This document shows, in pieces, positions 43,207 through 54,234 of a stretch of 64,000 nt of DNA (within the stretch, counting starts at the first letter, position 1; each line of letters begins with the position of its first letter). The position numbers and the translations under genes are program-made. Source of the DNA: Fratercula arctica (lineage: Eukaryota; Chordata; Aves; Charadriiformes; Alcidae); contig CANTUZ010000001.1 of the NCBI GenBank assembly GCA_947846985.1, positions 110,067,757 through 110,131,756 on the forward strand. The letters run 5' to 3'. The notes under the pieces were generated by a model, which did not search any database, was not told where the DNA came from, and was given only the letters and a program-made list of their open reading frames with translations.

Positions 43207-43705
43207 TGTCCTGTTTTCAGTTGGAATAGAGTTAATTTTCTTCCTAGTAGCTGCTGTATTTTGGATTTAGTATGAGAATAATGTTGATAAAAAAATATTG
43301 TTTTAGTTGTTGCCAAGTAATGCTTATATTAAGTCAAGGACTTTTTTGGCCTCACATAGAAGCTGAGAGGGAGCACAAACAGGACAAGCTGGCCCAAGGC
43401 ATATTCCATACCATAGACGTGATGCTCAGTATATAAATGGGGCCAGGAATCCATGATAGCTGCTTGGGATGAGCTAGGACACCGATCAGTAGGTGGTGAG
43501 AGCAATTACATTGCCTCACTTTGTTTTGTATATTCTTTTTACCATTATTATTATTTTCTCTTCCGTTACTGTGCTATTAAGCTGTCTTTATCTCAACCCA
43601 CAAGGTTTTTTTTTCCTCCTTTTTCTCCCCCTTCCCCCTACCCTACTCGGGAAAGTGAGCGAGCAGCTGGTGGCTCTAGTTGCCGGATGGGGTGAAACCA
43701 CGACA
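43207..43705 (+). mobile_element. Solo LTR of an avian ERVL-type endogenous retrovirus
   Basis: A 499 bp unit starting TGTCCTG and ending CACGACA, with the TG...CA ends of a retroviral LTR. It has a TATA box (TATAAA, 43432-43437) and, about 140 bases later, TGTGCTATTAAGC, which looks like a decayed poly(A) signal followed by TCTTTATCTCAACCCAC. I recognise the overall sequence (GTTAATTTTCTTCCTAGTAG at the start, GCCGGATGGGGTGAAACCACGACA-like end) as a family widespread in bird genomes. No gag, pol or env sequence flanks it, so it is a solo LTR left by recombination between two LTRs. I saw no clear target duplication. It lies antisense to ROBO1 in intron 1. The family name is from memory and should be checked against a repeat library. 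Confidence 0.85.
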
Positions 43706-44791
43706 GAGCATAAAGTCTGGTGGGAGAAAACAAGAGATGCGTGGGAGTACATTGTGGAATCTACCTCTACCACCAGCCAGCAAACCCATAGAGGTATTCT
43801 CCTCCTGTTTAGATACAGAATCCAATGGTTTGTTATGGAATTTCTTTGAAAGACAAGTAAGAGAGAAATCTTCAGCAACGTATTTACTATTTTGGAAAAG
43901 TATATATGCTAATACAAGCATTCTATATATGTCAGCATTCTGACTGAGATACTCAAGATGTCTTTATAAAACACCTGATGTTTTTACACACTAGCTGTAT
44001 AAGGTTTATCTTTAAAAAAAAAAAAAGACAAAAACAAAAAACACAAAACCAAACCCTTAAGATAAAACCCAAATATGTTAAAAATGAGGTTGAAGACAAC
44101 ATAAAAACATGCTATTGCTGTTATCAAAATCTATGCATTGAACATCTACATCAGAGGGCGAAGTGCACACCCAAGTTACGCTATCAGTGCCTTCACTTCT
44201 CCTGCAGCAACACGTTGGCCTGATTTCACCAAAAGCTAGATGGAAAAGTGCTCAAGTTCTGTTCTTTGGATAATGGCACTGAAAGCAACCACAAGTAAGC
44301 TTGAGAACCTGAAATGCAGTTTTCAAAGATGCAAAGCTGCTTTTCACACTTTTAAACATATGTGGATCCTTTATTTAGATCTATGAGCGCATTCTCTGCT
44401 GATTAACGGTAGATCCTCCTTCCTAATTTTCCAAGTTTCTGTTTCTGGAAAACACAATCAACATTACTTCCTACTAAAAAAAAGTGAAGGCAAAAGGTTT
44501 TCTATTCCCCTTATCAGCACAGAGTTCACCTCCTTTTGGTAAAGCCACCTTAAGGATGTACCATTCAATAAACTGTTCTGTCCTCAGCAAAGGAGAAACG
44601 ACTTCTCTGTTCTCACCCATGACCACAGCATTCTGCATCTTCCCCTTAGCTGCTGCTTCTCAGACTACAAGTAGGCTCCAAATTAAAAGACTGGCCTGCC
44701 ACCATTCACAAACCATATTATTGTCAATTCATCTATTTCGTTTTAATCAGTCATACAGAGACACATACGTACATATTGGTCAGAGACTTCC

Positions 44792-45091
44792 ATGAACTTC
44801 AGAACAAGAGAGGCATGGAAAATACCTACAAATATTATAGCAGCCTTACAGTACCTAAAGGGGGCCTACAGGAAGGATGGGGAGGGACTCTTCATCAAGA
44901 AACGTAGCAATAGCATGAGGGGTAACAGTTTTAAACTGAAAGAGGGGAGATTTAGATTAGACATTAGGAAGAAATTCTTTACTGTGAGGGTGGTGAGGCA
45001 CTGGAACAGGTTGCCCAGAGAAGCTGTGGATGCCCCATCCCTGGCAGTGTTCAAGGCCAGGTTGGATGGGGCTGTGAGCAGCCTGGTCTAG
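44792..45091 (+). pseudogene. CR1 ORF2 C-terminal remnant (end of reverse-transcriptase polyprotein)
   Basis: The frame stays open for about 99 codons to a TAG at 45089-45091. It encodes the C-terminal tail of CR1 ORF2, recognisable from QYLKGAYRKDGEGLF, RGNSFKLKEGRFRLDIRKKF and VVRHWNRLPREAV. This part lies after the reverse-transcriptase domain. The catalytic domain and endonuclease are missing through 5' truncation, so the copy cannot move by itself. The first dozen residues are diverged or flanking sequence, and the Met start is accidental. It is a relic, not a host gene. Confidence 0.9.
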
Positions 45092-45180
45092 TGGGAGGTG
45101 TCCCTGCCCATGGCAGGGGGGTTGGAACTAGGTGATCTTTAAGGTCCCTTCCAACCCGAACCATTCTATGATTCTATGAT
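44797..45180 (+). mobile_element. 5'-truncated CR1 LINE (3' end, with end of ORF2)
   Basis: A fragment of a Chicken Repeat 1 retrotransposon, antisense to ROBO1. It begins within the last part of ORF2 and ends with the CR1 3' tail, including GGTCCCTTCCAACCC and two ATTCTATG octamers (CCATTCTATGATTCTATGAT, 45161-45180). There is no poly(A) tail, as expected for CR1. The 5' boundary is approximate because the first 30 bases are diverged. Sequence similarity to the CR1 consensus looks high, suggesting a fairly young avian insertion. Confidence 0.95.
45161..45180 (+). repeat. CR1 3' terminal octamer repeat
   Basis: Two copies of ATTCTATG form the 3' end of the CR1 element. The short octamer array replaces the poly(A) tail found in most LINEs and marks the insertion boundary. 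Confidence 0.9.
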
Positions 45181-48100
45181 CAGTCTCAGAGAACCCTACA
45201 ATAGTTCTCAATATTTGGCAGTGTTTAACTTCATTAGCTATTCAAATACTCCTTCACTTTCCCACTAAACATAGGTCCCTCACTTCATTTTCAAAAGACA
45301 CGTAAAGAAATAAAATGTACTTTCCTTAAGCCTCTATTCATTGTTTTATTGAAGTGTAGGATATTTTCCCCTACTACTTATACCTGAAATGGATACTCCA
45401 GGAAAGTCAAATGAGAATAAATACTTGCCTACCTCTCCCTCTGGCTAACTTTGTGGTGTTGCTTTAACACCAACTAAAGATACGGATTCCTAGTCCAAGA
45501 GGCCTACCCTCATACCTCTTAACAAATGTTCCGGAACTGTATCTTATAATTTTTGTGGGTAAATCCAGGTAAAGGCACAATTTTTCTAATTATATCATTG
45601 TATCAACTAAGAAATTCTGGCATCCAGAATTAAATTCACCACCATCTTATTTCAAAAAAAGGTTACCATCATCTTTAGGGAAAGGTAACTTCCAGTACCT
45701 GCCCTAAGTCTTGCAGTATCCTGATTATTAACTTAGCTCTTTAAAAAACAAAACCCAAAAAACGTACAACAGCAGCAGTATAACACAACTCTGCACATCT
45801 GACTGAAAACTGAAGTCGTTATCTGCTTCCCAGCTGCTCCTCTTTTTCACCTGTTGAGATTTTCCATGGCACCAAGTCTCAACTGCGCGAGTTCAACGTA
45901 GTTGGCTGCCATCTATGGCCCTTGTCTGCAGACCAAAATATTTGTTCTCCTAAGACATTGTCTTTCTTCACATGCAATGCCCTTCTACCCACACCAATTT
46001 AGTGCTGATTTAAGGCTGATGCAATAATCGGCCAAGAGGCACCCGCGTATGTGTGAAACATGCTATTATAGTCAAACAGTGGTATTAGGACCTATGTAGT
46101 AATCCTAAAGAAGGTATGAAGAGAAGGTACAAACTCATAAATTACCTGCCCTTAAAAGCACCTCTAACTTTCAAGGTATTTACAAGGAGTATTTCTTTGA
46201 AGCTCTACTCTCACCTTCTTGGTCAAGCTTCTAGTCACTGACAGGAAAATACTCTTATTTCCCCTTTTTACAGAATTTATTGGACTTAAAATACACCTCA
46301 ATCACTACTTCAGTTATTTCACTATTTACTTTACAATTTTATGAAGAGGCACTCAGGTGAAAAGCTAAGGAAGGTTATCACCACGGAATGAGATTATATA
46401 GCAGAATACACAAATAAAATGTGTCAAGACCTCAGCATATAAAATTCCTAAGTGCCCTCTAGTTTGCTTAGAAAGAGCAAGGTTCCTCCTAACTTGACCA
46501 CATAATAACCTCAAAATATTCCAACTGAAAAAGGCTCATTCCTAGCCATTAGAGTACACAACTCCCTAATAAGTTTGCAACAATAACTTAAGACATTGAC
46601 AATGGTGATCTTCACTATGAAAGAGAAATATTTTGAAGAAGAATCTAAACCAGCTACCACGACACCAAGCCAAGTGACTGTTAAACATGCAACACATTTA
46701 ATAATGACAAAAATAATAAATTGTAGAAGGTCAGCAAGTGACTGGACTTGCTAGCCCCAGCATATTATTAAATTAATTAGACAAAGCAATCCCCTAATGA
46801 GACATAATATTACACTTGTTCAGGATTGTGAAACAAAACTCTTCCAGTTATGTCGGAAAATTAAGTGCCAAACCAAAACCGGTATTATTTGAGAGCAAGG
46901 GGATAGGTTCTCAGATTCTTAAGTACAGCAGTAGATTTCGCCATCTTGAATGTCTAAATATTTTCAGTCTTTACTTCTTACAAAAATAAAATCAGTTTTG
47001 ATCCCCAATTGGACCTCTTTGGCCATCACTTCCAAAACGTTTCATATGAAAACATCATTTGGCACAGATACCACATGTTAATATCTGACATTAAACAAAG
47101 TTGTTATCTAGTTGTCACTAGTTTCTGGTAATATTTGTTATGGTCCATCTCTGTCTTTGCAGATCCAATCAGAACCTTTAGCCTGTAGACACTGGGTAGG
47201 AGATTCGGGAATATCCTTCACATAAATTCACATTTTCTAATTAAGATCTTATGAACAGTACACAGTAATCCTCCAAAGTTCAGTACCCTGAACATTACGG
47301 ATGATCCCTACTCATGAAAATACCGTGTTGTTTCAGGACAATGGTATTGGGACTACCTGACACAGAAGCCAGAAAACATTTGACAACCAACACCAATCGC
47401 AGCGAGCAAAAAAGCCAGCTTGAGTGCTCTTCTGTTTTACACAGGTATCCAAATTTATTGCTAAACTATATGAGAAAGTGTCTCTTTCTGATCTAAAGGT
47501 AGCAAAAAACACACTGTGCAAATTAAAAAAGAGTTGATCTCCACAGATACTATCAGTACTCACAAGGATAACTGGTTTTGATTCAGTCAAACACTTGGAT
47601 ACTTTGATAATTTCTACCTTGTGATGGAATATTCTCCATTTCATAGCATGTCATTATTTCTTTTCTAGCCTGAAGTCCTCAAACACAATACAAGCACGGC
47701 CAGCTTCTTCAACTGTAAGTAGCTGACTTGGATCTTTCTTAAATGTTCTTAAAGTAAAGTTACTTAGAACAGCACACTGCATTAGGGGTAGGTGAAAAAC
47801 ACCTGGGGTTTATGCTTTCTTGGGTGATTTATTTACTTCACTGATCATGCACTTAGACACTCATAATCCTTTGAATTTCTGTGTAATATTTTTTAAGTCT
47901 CTCTTATTACTATTAGACAGCAAACATGGAAAAAGAGCAGAAACTTTTCCTGAAATACTCTAATACCACTACATGAAGGGAAACTTTTCTCTAAGTAGAA
48001 ACTTATGAAACAAACAAAAAATGTATCAAAGAAATTGCTGATTTATTTACTCCGACAGACAGGCTAGCCAACTGGAAAGTACTTTAGGGATATTACACGG

Positions 48101-51100
48101 ACACTCCTTAAACTATTAACCATCAAGAAGATAATTCTCCCATGAAGGGATACAAGAGACAATTTTGCCCTCCACTGGCTAGAACTATCACTGGAAACCA
48201 TGCCGGCCTTGCTGCTGTCAGAGCTGCCTGTTCCATACAGCATGAAAAGCCCTCCTGAGCTACCAATCCCATGTGAAGTACAGTAATTAGTACAGGGTAT
48301 CACAGACAGGAGAGGCCGAAAACATGTTGAGCAAGTGGGAATCAGCTATGCAATGAAATGCCTCGTAGAAATATAAAGATTTCTGTGGAGGGATCAGAAA
48401 AATCAAACTAACAGATTTAACCTTGAGAATTGCTAGAGCAGCGAACACACGTGGGAAACCAGAGCCTTGACGCTGTTATTGACAGCAAAAGCACTCAGTA
48501 TCTCCAGATAACTGAAAGCTTTTCTTTTCCAAACGTATTAATTTGATGATGCTGTTTCTTGATGGGTGGAGAGATTAAAATTCTATGGATTATGAAGGAA
48601 AGAATGCCTCAAAATGGAAAAAAAGGGCAGAATGCAGGTAAATATTGAAGAAAACAAGGATACCACAGAAGTACCCCTTAAAGCAATTTTTATGCAAAGA
48701 AGCACCAAAATTACACTGGGAGAACAGGGGAGGAAAGCTGCTGTACTCCAATGTTCAAAACTATTCAAATTTAAATTTATTCAACATTTATTAACCACAG
48801 GCTTAGATGAAAGAAGGTACTTCACAGGACTGCATAGAGGCAACACCAGGGTAAAAATTAGGGTTTTTAAATTCTAAGTGGTTTACCAATTACTGTTTTC
48901 ACAAACACTAACCCACTTACCTTTCTATTACTAAGATTTTCTTCCTCACCATCCCCCAGTTATCTCCCACCTCTCAGTAGAAGTTTCTAACATCCCATTT
49001 AGAGCATGGCCACACAAACCGTTGATTTAGTATTGGGTGTAAGCGAGGGAAGTGAAAACCTTCAGTGGAAAAGGGAGGAAAGGATCAATCAACTTGCCAG
49101 CAGATCAGCTGTCAGTAGAACTCAAAGGATTTCAGTGTGGAAATTGCTGTAGATGACTCCTGTCCTTCCTTCTGCACTGCAGCCATCTGCCCTCAAACTT
49201 CATCCTGCCAAAGGTTTCTGGCATCTCCATTGTTCTGGACACAAGACCCACTATTTGACCACACTCTAGCTGAGGGGAAAAAGAAACCCCTCTGATGAGG
49301 CAGTCGAAATAAAGTTATTCTCTAGTGGTTGTCTCTATCTTTGTTACTGATACTGTTACTGTCTCTACTTTGTTATCTGTTGCTTACGCAGCAAAATTAA
49401 AAACCTCCATAAAAATTCATGTCTTTTTTTTTTTTTCCTGTCCAACAACTCAGCTGGAATCAGTATTATTAAAGAGAACATCCCCATCCTGAGGGGAAAA
49501 GAAAAGAAAGAAAAAACCCAAAACACAAAACCCCTTACATCCATCTTACAATCAGCGTGAAAGATTTACAAAGAGCAAATTGGTGAAAAGGCTCTTCCTT
49601 ATTCTAATTGTTTCTCCCATTAGATAAAGAAGGCAGCACAAAGAAAAGCAAATTAAAGATGGCATGACTGACACGGTCAAAAGTGAACAGGGTTAGAGTT
49701 ACTCTCTTTTAAACGAGATGCAAAGTTTTCCACATCCAAAGCCACAAGAAGCAAACCTAACAGCAAAAAGGTAATAGTTAAATTTATGATATAATCTAGA
49801 AATAGACATAAGTTATTGCATTTGGTGACATAATTAAGACTTAAAGCTTCAGGCAGTGTACTTAAGTCTTTCAAAAACTTCATTCATTCATTTACTGACC
49901 AGGTGTCTCATGCTACCATAACTTTAATGACTCAAAGGGGTCCTCAGCAAACTTATAAAAATCAATTAGGGTAGAAGAGTTAGCGCCCAAGCTCACCCGA
50001 ACTATAACACGAGATTTTACTGAATTTACTCGTAGCTTGATGCATGACAAAAGGCGTTGTGGAGACCGGGAAGGAATACTGCGGGCAGACAGATCCGGCC
50101 TCCTAAAACCAGCATGAAGCTTACGCAAAAACCACCACCAAAACCCCAACCAAGCACCTTCACGACCACCCCGGCCCCCACTAAACCCCCCCCGGGGGGT
50201 GCGGGCTGCCAGGGGCCGGCCACCGCCGAGCGCCGGGATGCGCAGCCGCTCCGAAGTCAGGGTCCCCCCCCGCCCTTCACCGCAACCCCCGGCCCCACGG
50301 GCCGTTTGATAAGGCAAAACCTTATCCCCCTCTGTCAGTACGACGCGATCCTTAATTCTATAGGCACGACAAGGCGCTGCGACAAGCGTAAACCCCGCGC
50401 AAGCGGCGGCTAATGACCATTAATCCCCCCCCTTATCTCCTCGCCCATCTCCCCCGCTCCCGTTTATCGCGCTGTCGCTCCACTTCACGCACGTGGGTAG
50501 ACTTTAACGGCCGAGGTGAAGCAAAACCTGTTCCCAAGTGTCCGCCGCCCTCCCCCCCGCCATGCCCCCGGCCGCCGCGCTCCCCAGGCGGGGCGGGTGC
50601 GCGGGGTGATCCCCTTCACGCGTGGGCCCGCGGCCCGGGGCTGCCCCCCCGAGGCCCCAGCGGTTGAGGGGGGGGGGGGGGACGGGACGCGGACTGGCCG
50701 TTAACGGACCGCCCGGGGGAAGGGTGCGCGGTACCCGCGGGGAGCCCCGGCCGAGCAGAAGGCGCAGACCACCTCCCGCGGGAGGGAGGACGGGGGTCAC
50801 TTCCCACCGCCCCCTCGCCGCTGGGAAGGGGCCGCAGCCCTGGGGCCGCAGCCGGCGCCGCGCACCCCCCCACCCCCGCGCCCAGCCCCGGGCAGCCCCC
50901 GCCCTGCGGAGGGGCCGCGGCCGGCGGCAGCTCCCCACACCGCGCCCGGGGCAAACGTGATCTGGGCGCCCGCCCGGCGGAATCAAGGATGGGGGACGGG
51001 AGGCGGGAGAGGCCGGCTATAGCATCTCCCCCCCCCCCCAGCCAAACCAGGGCGGCCAGCGCCGCTGCCCCGCGCCTCAGTCGCCTACGCGTGGTGGTTA

Positions 51101-51101
51101 C

Positions 51102-51156
51102 CTGAGGTGAGACATATGAATCCAAAGAGGTAAAAGTGAGCAAACTCCGCGATCAT
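51102..51156 (-). CDS. ROBO1: ROBO1 first coding exon, short (DUTT1-type) isoform, signal peptide
   Basis: Read on the minus strand from the ATG at 51156, this exon encodes MIAEFAHFYLFGFICLTS plus the first base of a Gly codon. It stops at a consensus donor (CTCAG then GTAACC, phase 1). I recognise this as the N-terminus of the short ROBO1 isoform first described as DUTT1. The hydrophobic stretch AHFYLFGFICL is a compact signal peptide that directs the receptor into the secretory pathway. The start has A at -3, a favourable context. Joined to the exon at 7771-8097, the split codon gives Gly and the frame continues as [10 protein letters not shown], as known for ROBO1. The exon sits inside the GC-rich island, which fits a first exon at its own promoter. 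The long isoform has a different N-terminus encoded further upstream, and I did not find those exons here. Confidence 0.95.
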
Positions 51157-51188
51157 TGTCCTCGGGTAGCGCCTGCAAGCAGTCTCAT
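51153..51188 (-). promoter_or_regulatory. Upstream ORF of 11 codons overlapping the ROBO1 start (ATGA)
   Basis: Thirty-two bases before the ROBO1 ATG there is another ATG at 51188 on the minus strand. It opens a reading frame coding MRLLAGATRGQ and ends in a TGA (51155-51153) that shares two bases with the main ATG, forming ATGA. If transcription starts above 51188 this is a classic short uORF placed for termination-reinitiation or for repressing ROBO1 translation. The sequence and overlap are seen directly. Use in vivo is inferred and depends on the transcription start and on whether the acceptor-like site at 51173 is used. Confidence 0.5.
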
Positions 51189-51199
51189 GCCAGAAGAGC

Positions 51200-51222
51200 G
51201 GGGCGGGGGGGGGGGGGGGGGG
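51200..51222. repeat. G4-C-G18 tract in the ROBO1 leader region
   Basis: Plus-strand G run 44-66 bases upstream of the ROBO1 ATG, giving a C-rich tract in the 5' leader if transcription starts above it. It is also a GC-box-like Sp1 site. Confidence 0.85.
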
Positions 51223-51975
51223 AAGAAACGAGGAGCCCCCAGTTGTAATTCCACAGAAGCTTAACGTCGGCGAGGTTGCCTAATCCCGCCGGACTCCCGG
51301 GGCAAGCCCCCCGCGGGGAGGGCGCTGTCAGATCGGCCGGGCTCCAGCAGCGCGCCAGCTCCGGCCGGCCTCCCCTCTCCCGGCCCGGGCTTTCCCAAGC
51401 GGCGCCTTGACACTTCCCAGGACCATCCAAAGCGACAGGAGAAAACAAAAGATCCTCGAGTTCCCGCAGCCCGGGTCCGCCGCCTCCCGATCACAAGTTG
51501 CTGCTCCGGCCCGAGACTTTTGCTTTGGGTGCTGGGGGACGAGCCAGTAACGGGAACGCAGCCGGCGACGGGGACGGACGGGCCACCGGCCGCCCCGGGT
51601 GAAGGCGAGAGGCGGGTAGGGCAACGCTCTCCGCGGAGTTGCCCCGCCGAGTCACTGGGCTGCCGGGGCGGGCGAGCGGCGGGCAGAGCGCGGCGGTGGC
51701 GGAGCGGCGGCAGCCCTCGCTCCCATCACGGGGGAAGGAGGCGGGCGCGTCGGGGGCCGCGGCGGAGCCCGGCCGCAGTCAGGCGGGGCGGCGGGCAGGG
51801 GAGCCCCGGCGGCAGCCCCTCGCCCTGCCCAGCATCGCCGCCGCCCCCCTTACGCGCGGGAATCCCGGACTCGCCCCCTCCCCAGCGCCGGAGGAGGGCA
51901 CAGGAGGGGCGAAGGAAGAAAGAAAGAAAGGAGAGGGAGAGAGGGCGAGCAAAACTTCCCCGGGCCAACGCCCCC

Positions 51976-51998
51976 AGCCACCCACCCACCCACCCACC
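51976..51998. repeat. (CCCA)n microsatellite
   Basis: About five tandem CCCA units within the CpG island upstream of ROBO1 exon 1. Confidence 0.85.
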
Positions 51999-52194
51999 CC
52001 GCCCGCCCTCGGTGCAACGGGAGGAGGAGGAGAAGGAGGAGCGGCTCCTCGCCTTCCCCCGCCGCCGGGGCAGGGGTGCACCAGTCAGGCGGGGCCGAGC
52101 CCGCCGCGCCTGAACTTTCTGGTGTCACGTCGAGCCGCTGGCGGCCGCCGTGGGTTTCCCCTTCCTTCCCCCTCCCGGCCGCCGCCTCCCTACG

Positions 52195-52220
52195 CTGCTG
52201 CTGCCGCCGCCGCCGCCGCG
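52195..52220. repeat. CTG/CCG triplet run
   Basis: Three CTG units run into about five CCG units in the CpG island. Short triplet repeat of the kind common in GC-rich promoters. Confidence 0.8.
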
Positions 52221-54208
52221 GCAGGTCTGGTGCCGCCTCAGGACACCTTAAAGGAGCCGCACCCACACGGCCCCCGCACGCCCGGCACGGCCCGGCGGAT
52301 CCCGCTCGCCCCGCTCCGCCCTGCGCGGAGCCGGCGCCGCCTCCCGCCTCCTCCCCCCACCGAAGGTAACGCGCGGGGCGGCTGCCGGCCCCGACCGTGC
52401 CCCGGGACCGAGCAGGGCTTCCCGCCGCACCGGTCTGAGCCCGGGGAAATGGGAAGAGACCCCGGTCTAAGCCGGGGGTAGCATCAGTCACAGGAAAAGT
52501 GCATCACCCTCCTCCGAAAACAACTAAACCAACGGGAAAAAAACAGCAGGGGGGGGTCCGGCATCCCCGGCCCCAGGTGGAAAATCATCGCCTGACGCGT
52601 GTTGGGGCCTCCCTGGAGGTTACTGACCCCTCGGCTCACCCTCACCGTGCGGTTCCCCGCCGCTAGCCACCGGCTTGCCACCATGGGCCCGGGGCTGGCA
52701 GGGCCGCAGCCCGCCCTTCCCCGCACAGTGTGCCCGGTTGTTTGCCTTTCCTCTGCTATAGCGATCAGTGGCACTCGCCGGAGGCACCGCGGGCAGGTAC
52801 AGCATCGCCTGGCGATCCTGGTGGAGCGAGGAGACTGGGGTTTGCCGGGTGATCCCAAGTCCCTGCAGCCTGGCTGTGCTCCAAGCGTGGACCAAACCTC
52901 TGGGACAAGGGTCCTCAAATCTTCGCTCCTGTGGCTGGACGCAGGGACAATTACTATGCAGAGGGACACGAGTAACAACGTGGTACAACTCCACGCAGTC
53001 GTGTTAGCTGTGTCTCCTGCCAGGAGAGGTAGCGGTGGGGCAAGAAGGCTCTAACGCTGCAGGTGAAAAGGGAAGGTGGATTTGGAAGAAAGACTGCTGC
53101 CCAATAAGTGACACACAGAGCAGCACTACCACCTCACAGCAACGCTCCCGCTGTTCCTAGGTTTGATCCATTAAGTTATGAGCATCGAATGAGAGGTAAA
53201 AAAGAAATTTCGCTTCCAAGAAGCATGTTGAATATATTAACCTCATTGCCAGCAAGCCTTTTCTTGCAGCGGGATAATAAAACGCCAGAGAAAGAACATT
53301 TCCTTTACTTGCTGTCGCAGGATTTACATGCGCCCCCTTTTTTATCAGCCAAAGCGGTTTGGATGCGCTCAGCCACCATCAGTCCAGCCGCGCTCCTGCT
53401 GGTGTGCTACGATATTTTGCCTCCCTCAGGGCAGCGCGTGGCAAACTCTAACTAAAAGTCCAACAGCAGAAAAGTCCTGTGGGCTGCGCTGGACCTATCT
53501 TAGTCCACTTCTATGCAACATCTGCAAAGACAAATTTTCAGTAATGTAAAGCAAAACTGGTTTACATTGGAAAAGAAAGTTCCCGGTTTGTAAGAGAATA
53601 TACATCAGCAGCAACCAAACTGGCAAGATTTTCCACTAAAACTGACGAGAATAGACCAAGCATGAGAACAATCAAAAGTCAGAAGAATAAGCTAGTGTCT
53701 TAACACCAATCAAACGTTAATTTTCAGAGAGAAAAAGGAATTAGTGTCCTACTTCAAACACATTTAGAAAACAATCGTAGCTATGGAATCAGTAACAGTG
53801 AATACTTTTGGATATGAGCAGATTTCTTCAAGCTGCACCTGGCCAACCATTTCTCTTTCTGTTCAGTCAGAACTTAGGCCTCCATTGTGCACTTTATGAA
53901 AGAAAAATGCATTAGCTCCCCCAGAATTACAACACACCACGAAAACAGTGAAGAGGTCCTAGATAATATTGAGCCCTAGTGAGAACTTTGAGATTTCAAT
54001 AATTAGGTTTGGGGTTGTTCTGTTTTAATTAAATAAACAGGAGTCACATGCAGGGCTGAAAATGAGCCTCCAGACTTCATTTATTTCACCTCCCTGTTCT
54101 GAGATAGGGTCAAATATAAGTAGACTCCCACCAGCAAGTATTTTTTAAGCCCATTACTATACATTTCTAATGACTGGGATTTCATATCCTCCTTAGGTAA
54201 CCTGTTCC

Positions 54209-54234
54209 TTTTTTTTTTTTTTTTTTTTTTTTTT
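54209..54234. repeat. T26 homopolymer
   Basis: Simple T run upstream of the ROBO1 promoter region. No adjacent retroposon recognised. Confidence 0.9.

Larger units (their letters stand above)
50060..52480 (-). promoter_or_regulatory. CpG-island promoter region of the short ROBO1 isoform
   Basis: About 2.4 kb that is far richer in G+C and CpG than the surrounding AT-rich sequence. It is centred on the ROBO1 first coding exon and extends about 1 kb into intron 1 and 1.3 kb upstream. It contains GC boxes (for example GGGGCGGGG near 51200), a G18 run (51205-51222), a CCCA tandem repeat (51976-51998) and a CTG/CCG triplet run (52195-52220). I see no convincing TATA box at the expected place, which suits a dispersed CpG-island start. 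The exact transcription start cannot be fixed from sequence alone. Long ORFs on both strands here are compositional (Pro, Arg, Gly, Ala rich) and I do not call them genes. Confidence 0.8.

Noticed and set aside
43453..43943. ORFs of 80-118 codons in and after the LTR
   Set aside because: They run through non-coding LTR sequence and into flank. They match no gag, pol or env protein.
50413..52491. Many long ORFs (up to 280 codons) on both strands in the GC-rich region
   Set aside because: They overlap one another in all frames, are rich in Pro, Arg, Gly and Ala, and have no domains. Stops are rare in GC-rich DNA, and the real ROBO1 exon there is only 55 bases.
52599..53054. 151-codon plus-strand ORF beside the CpG island
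   Set aside because: There is an opposing ORF of similar length on the other strand, no domain, and GC-driven openness. Not enough for a gene call.
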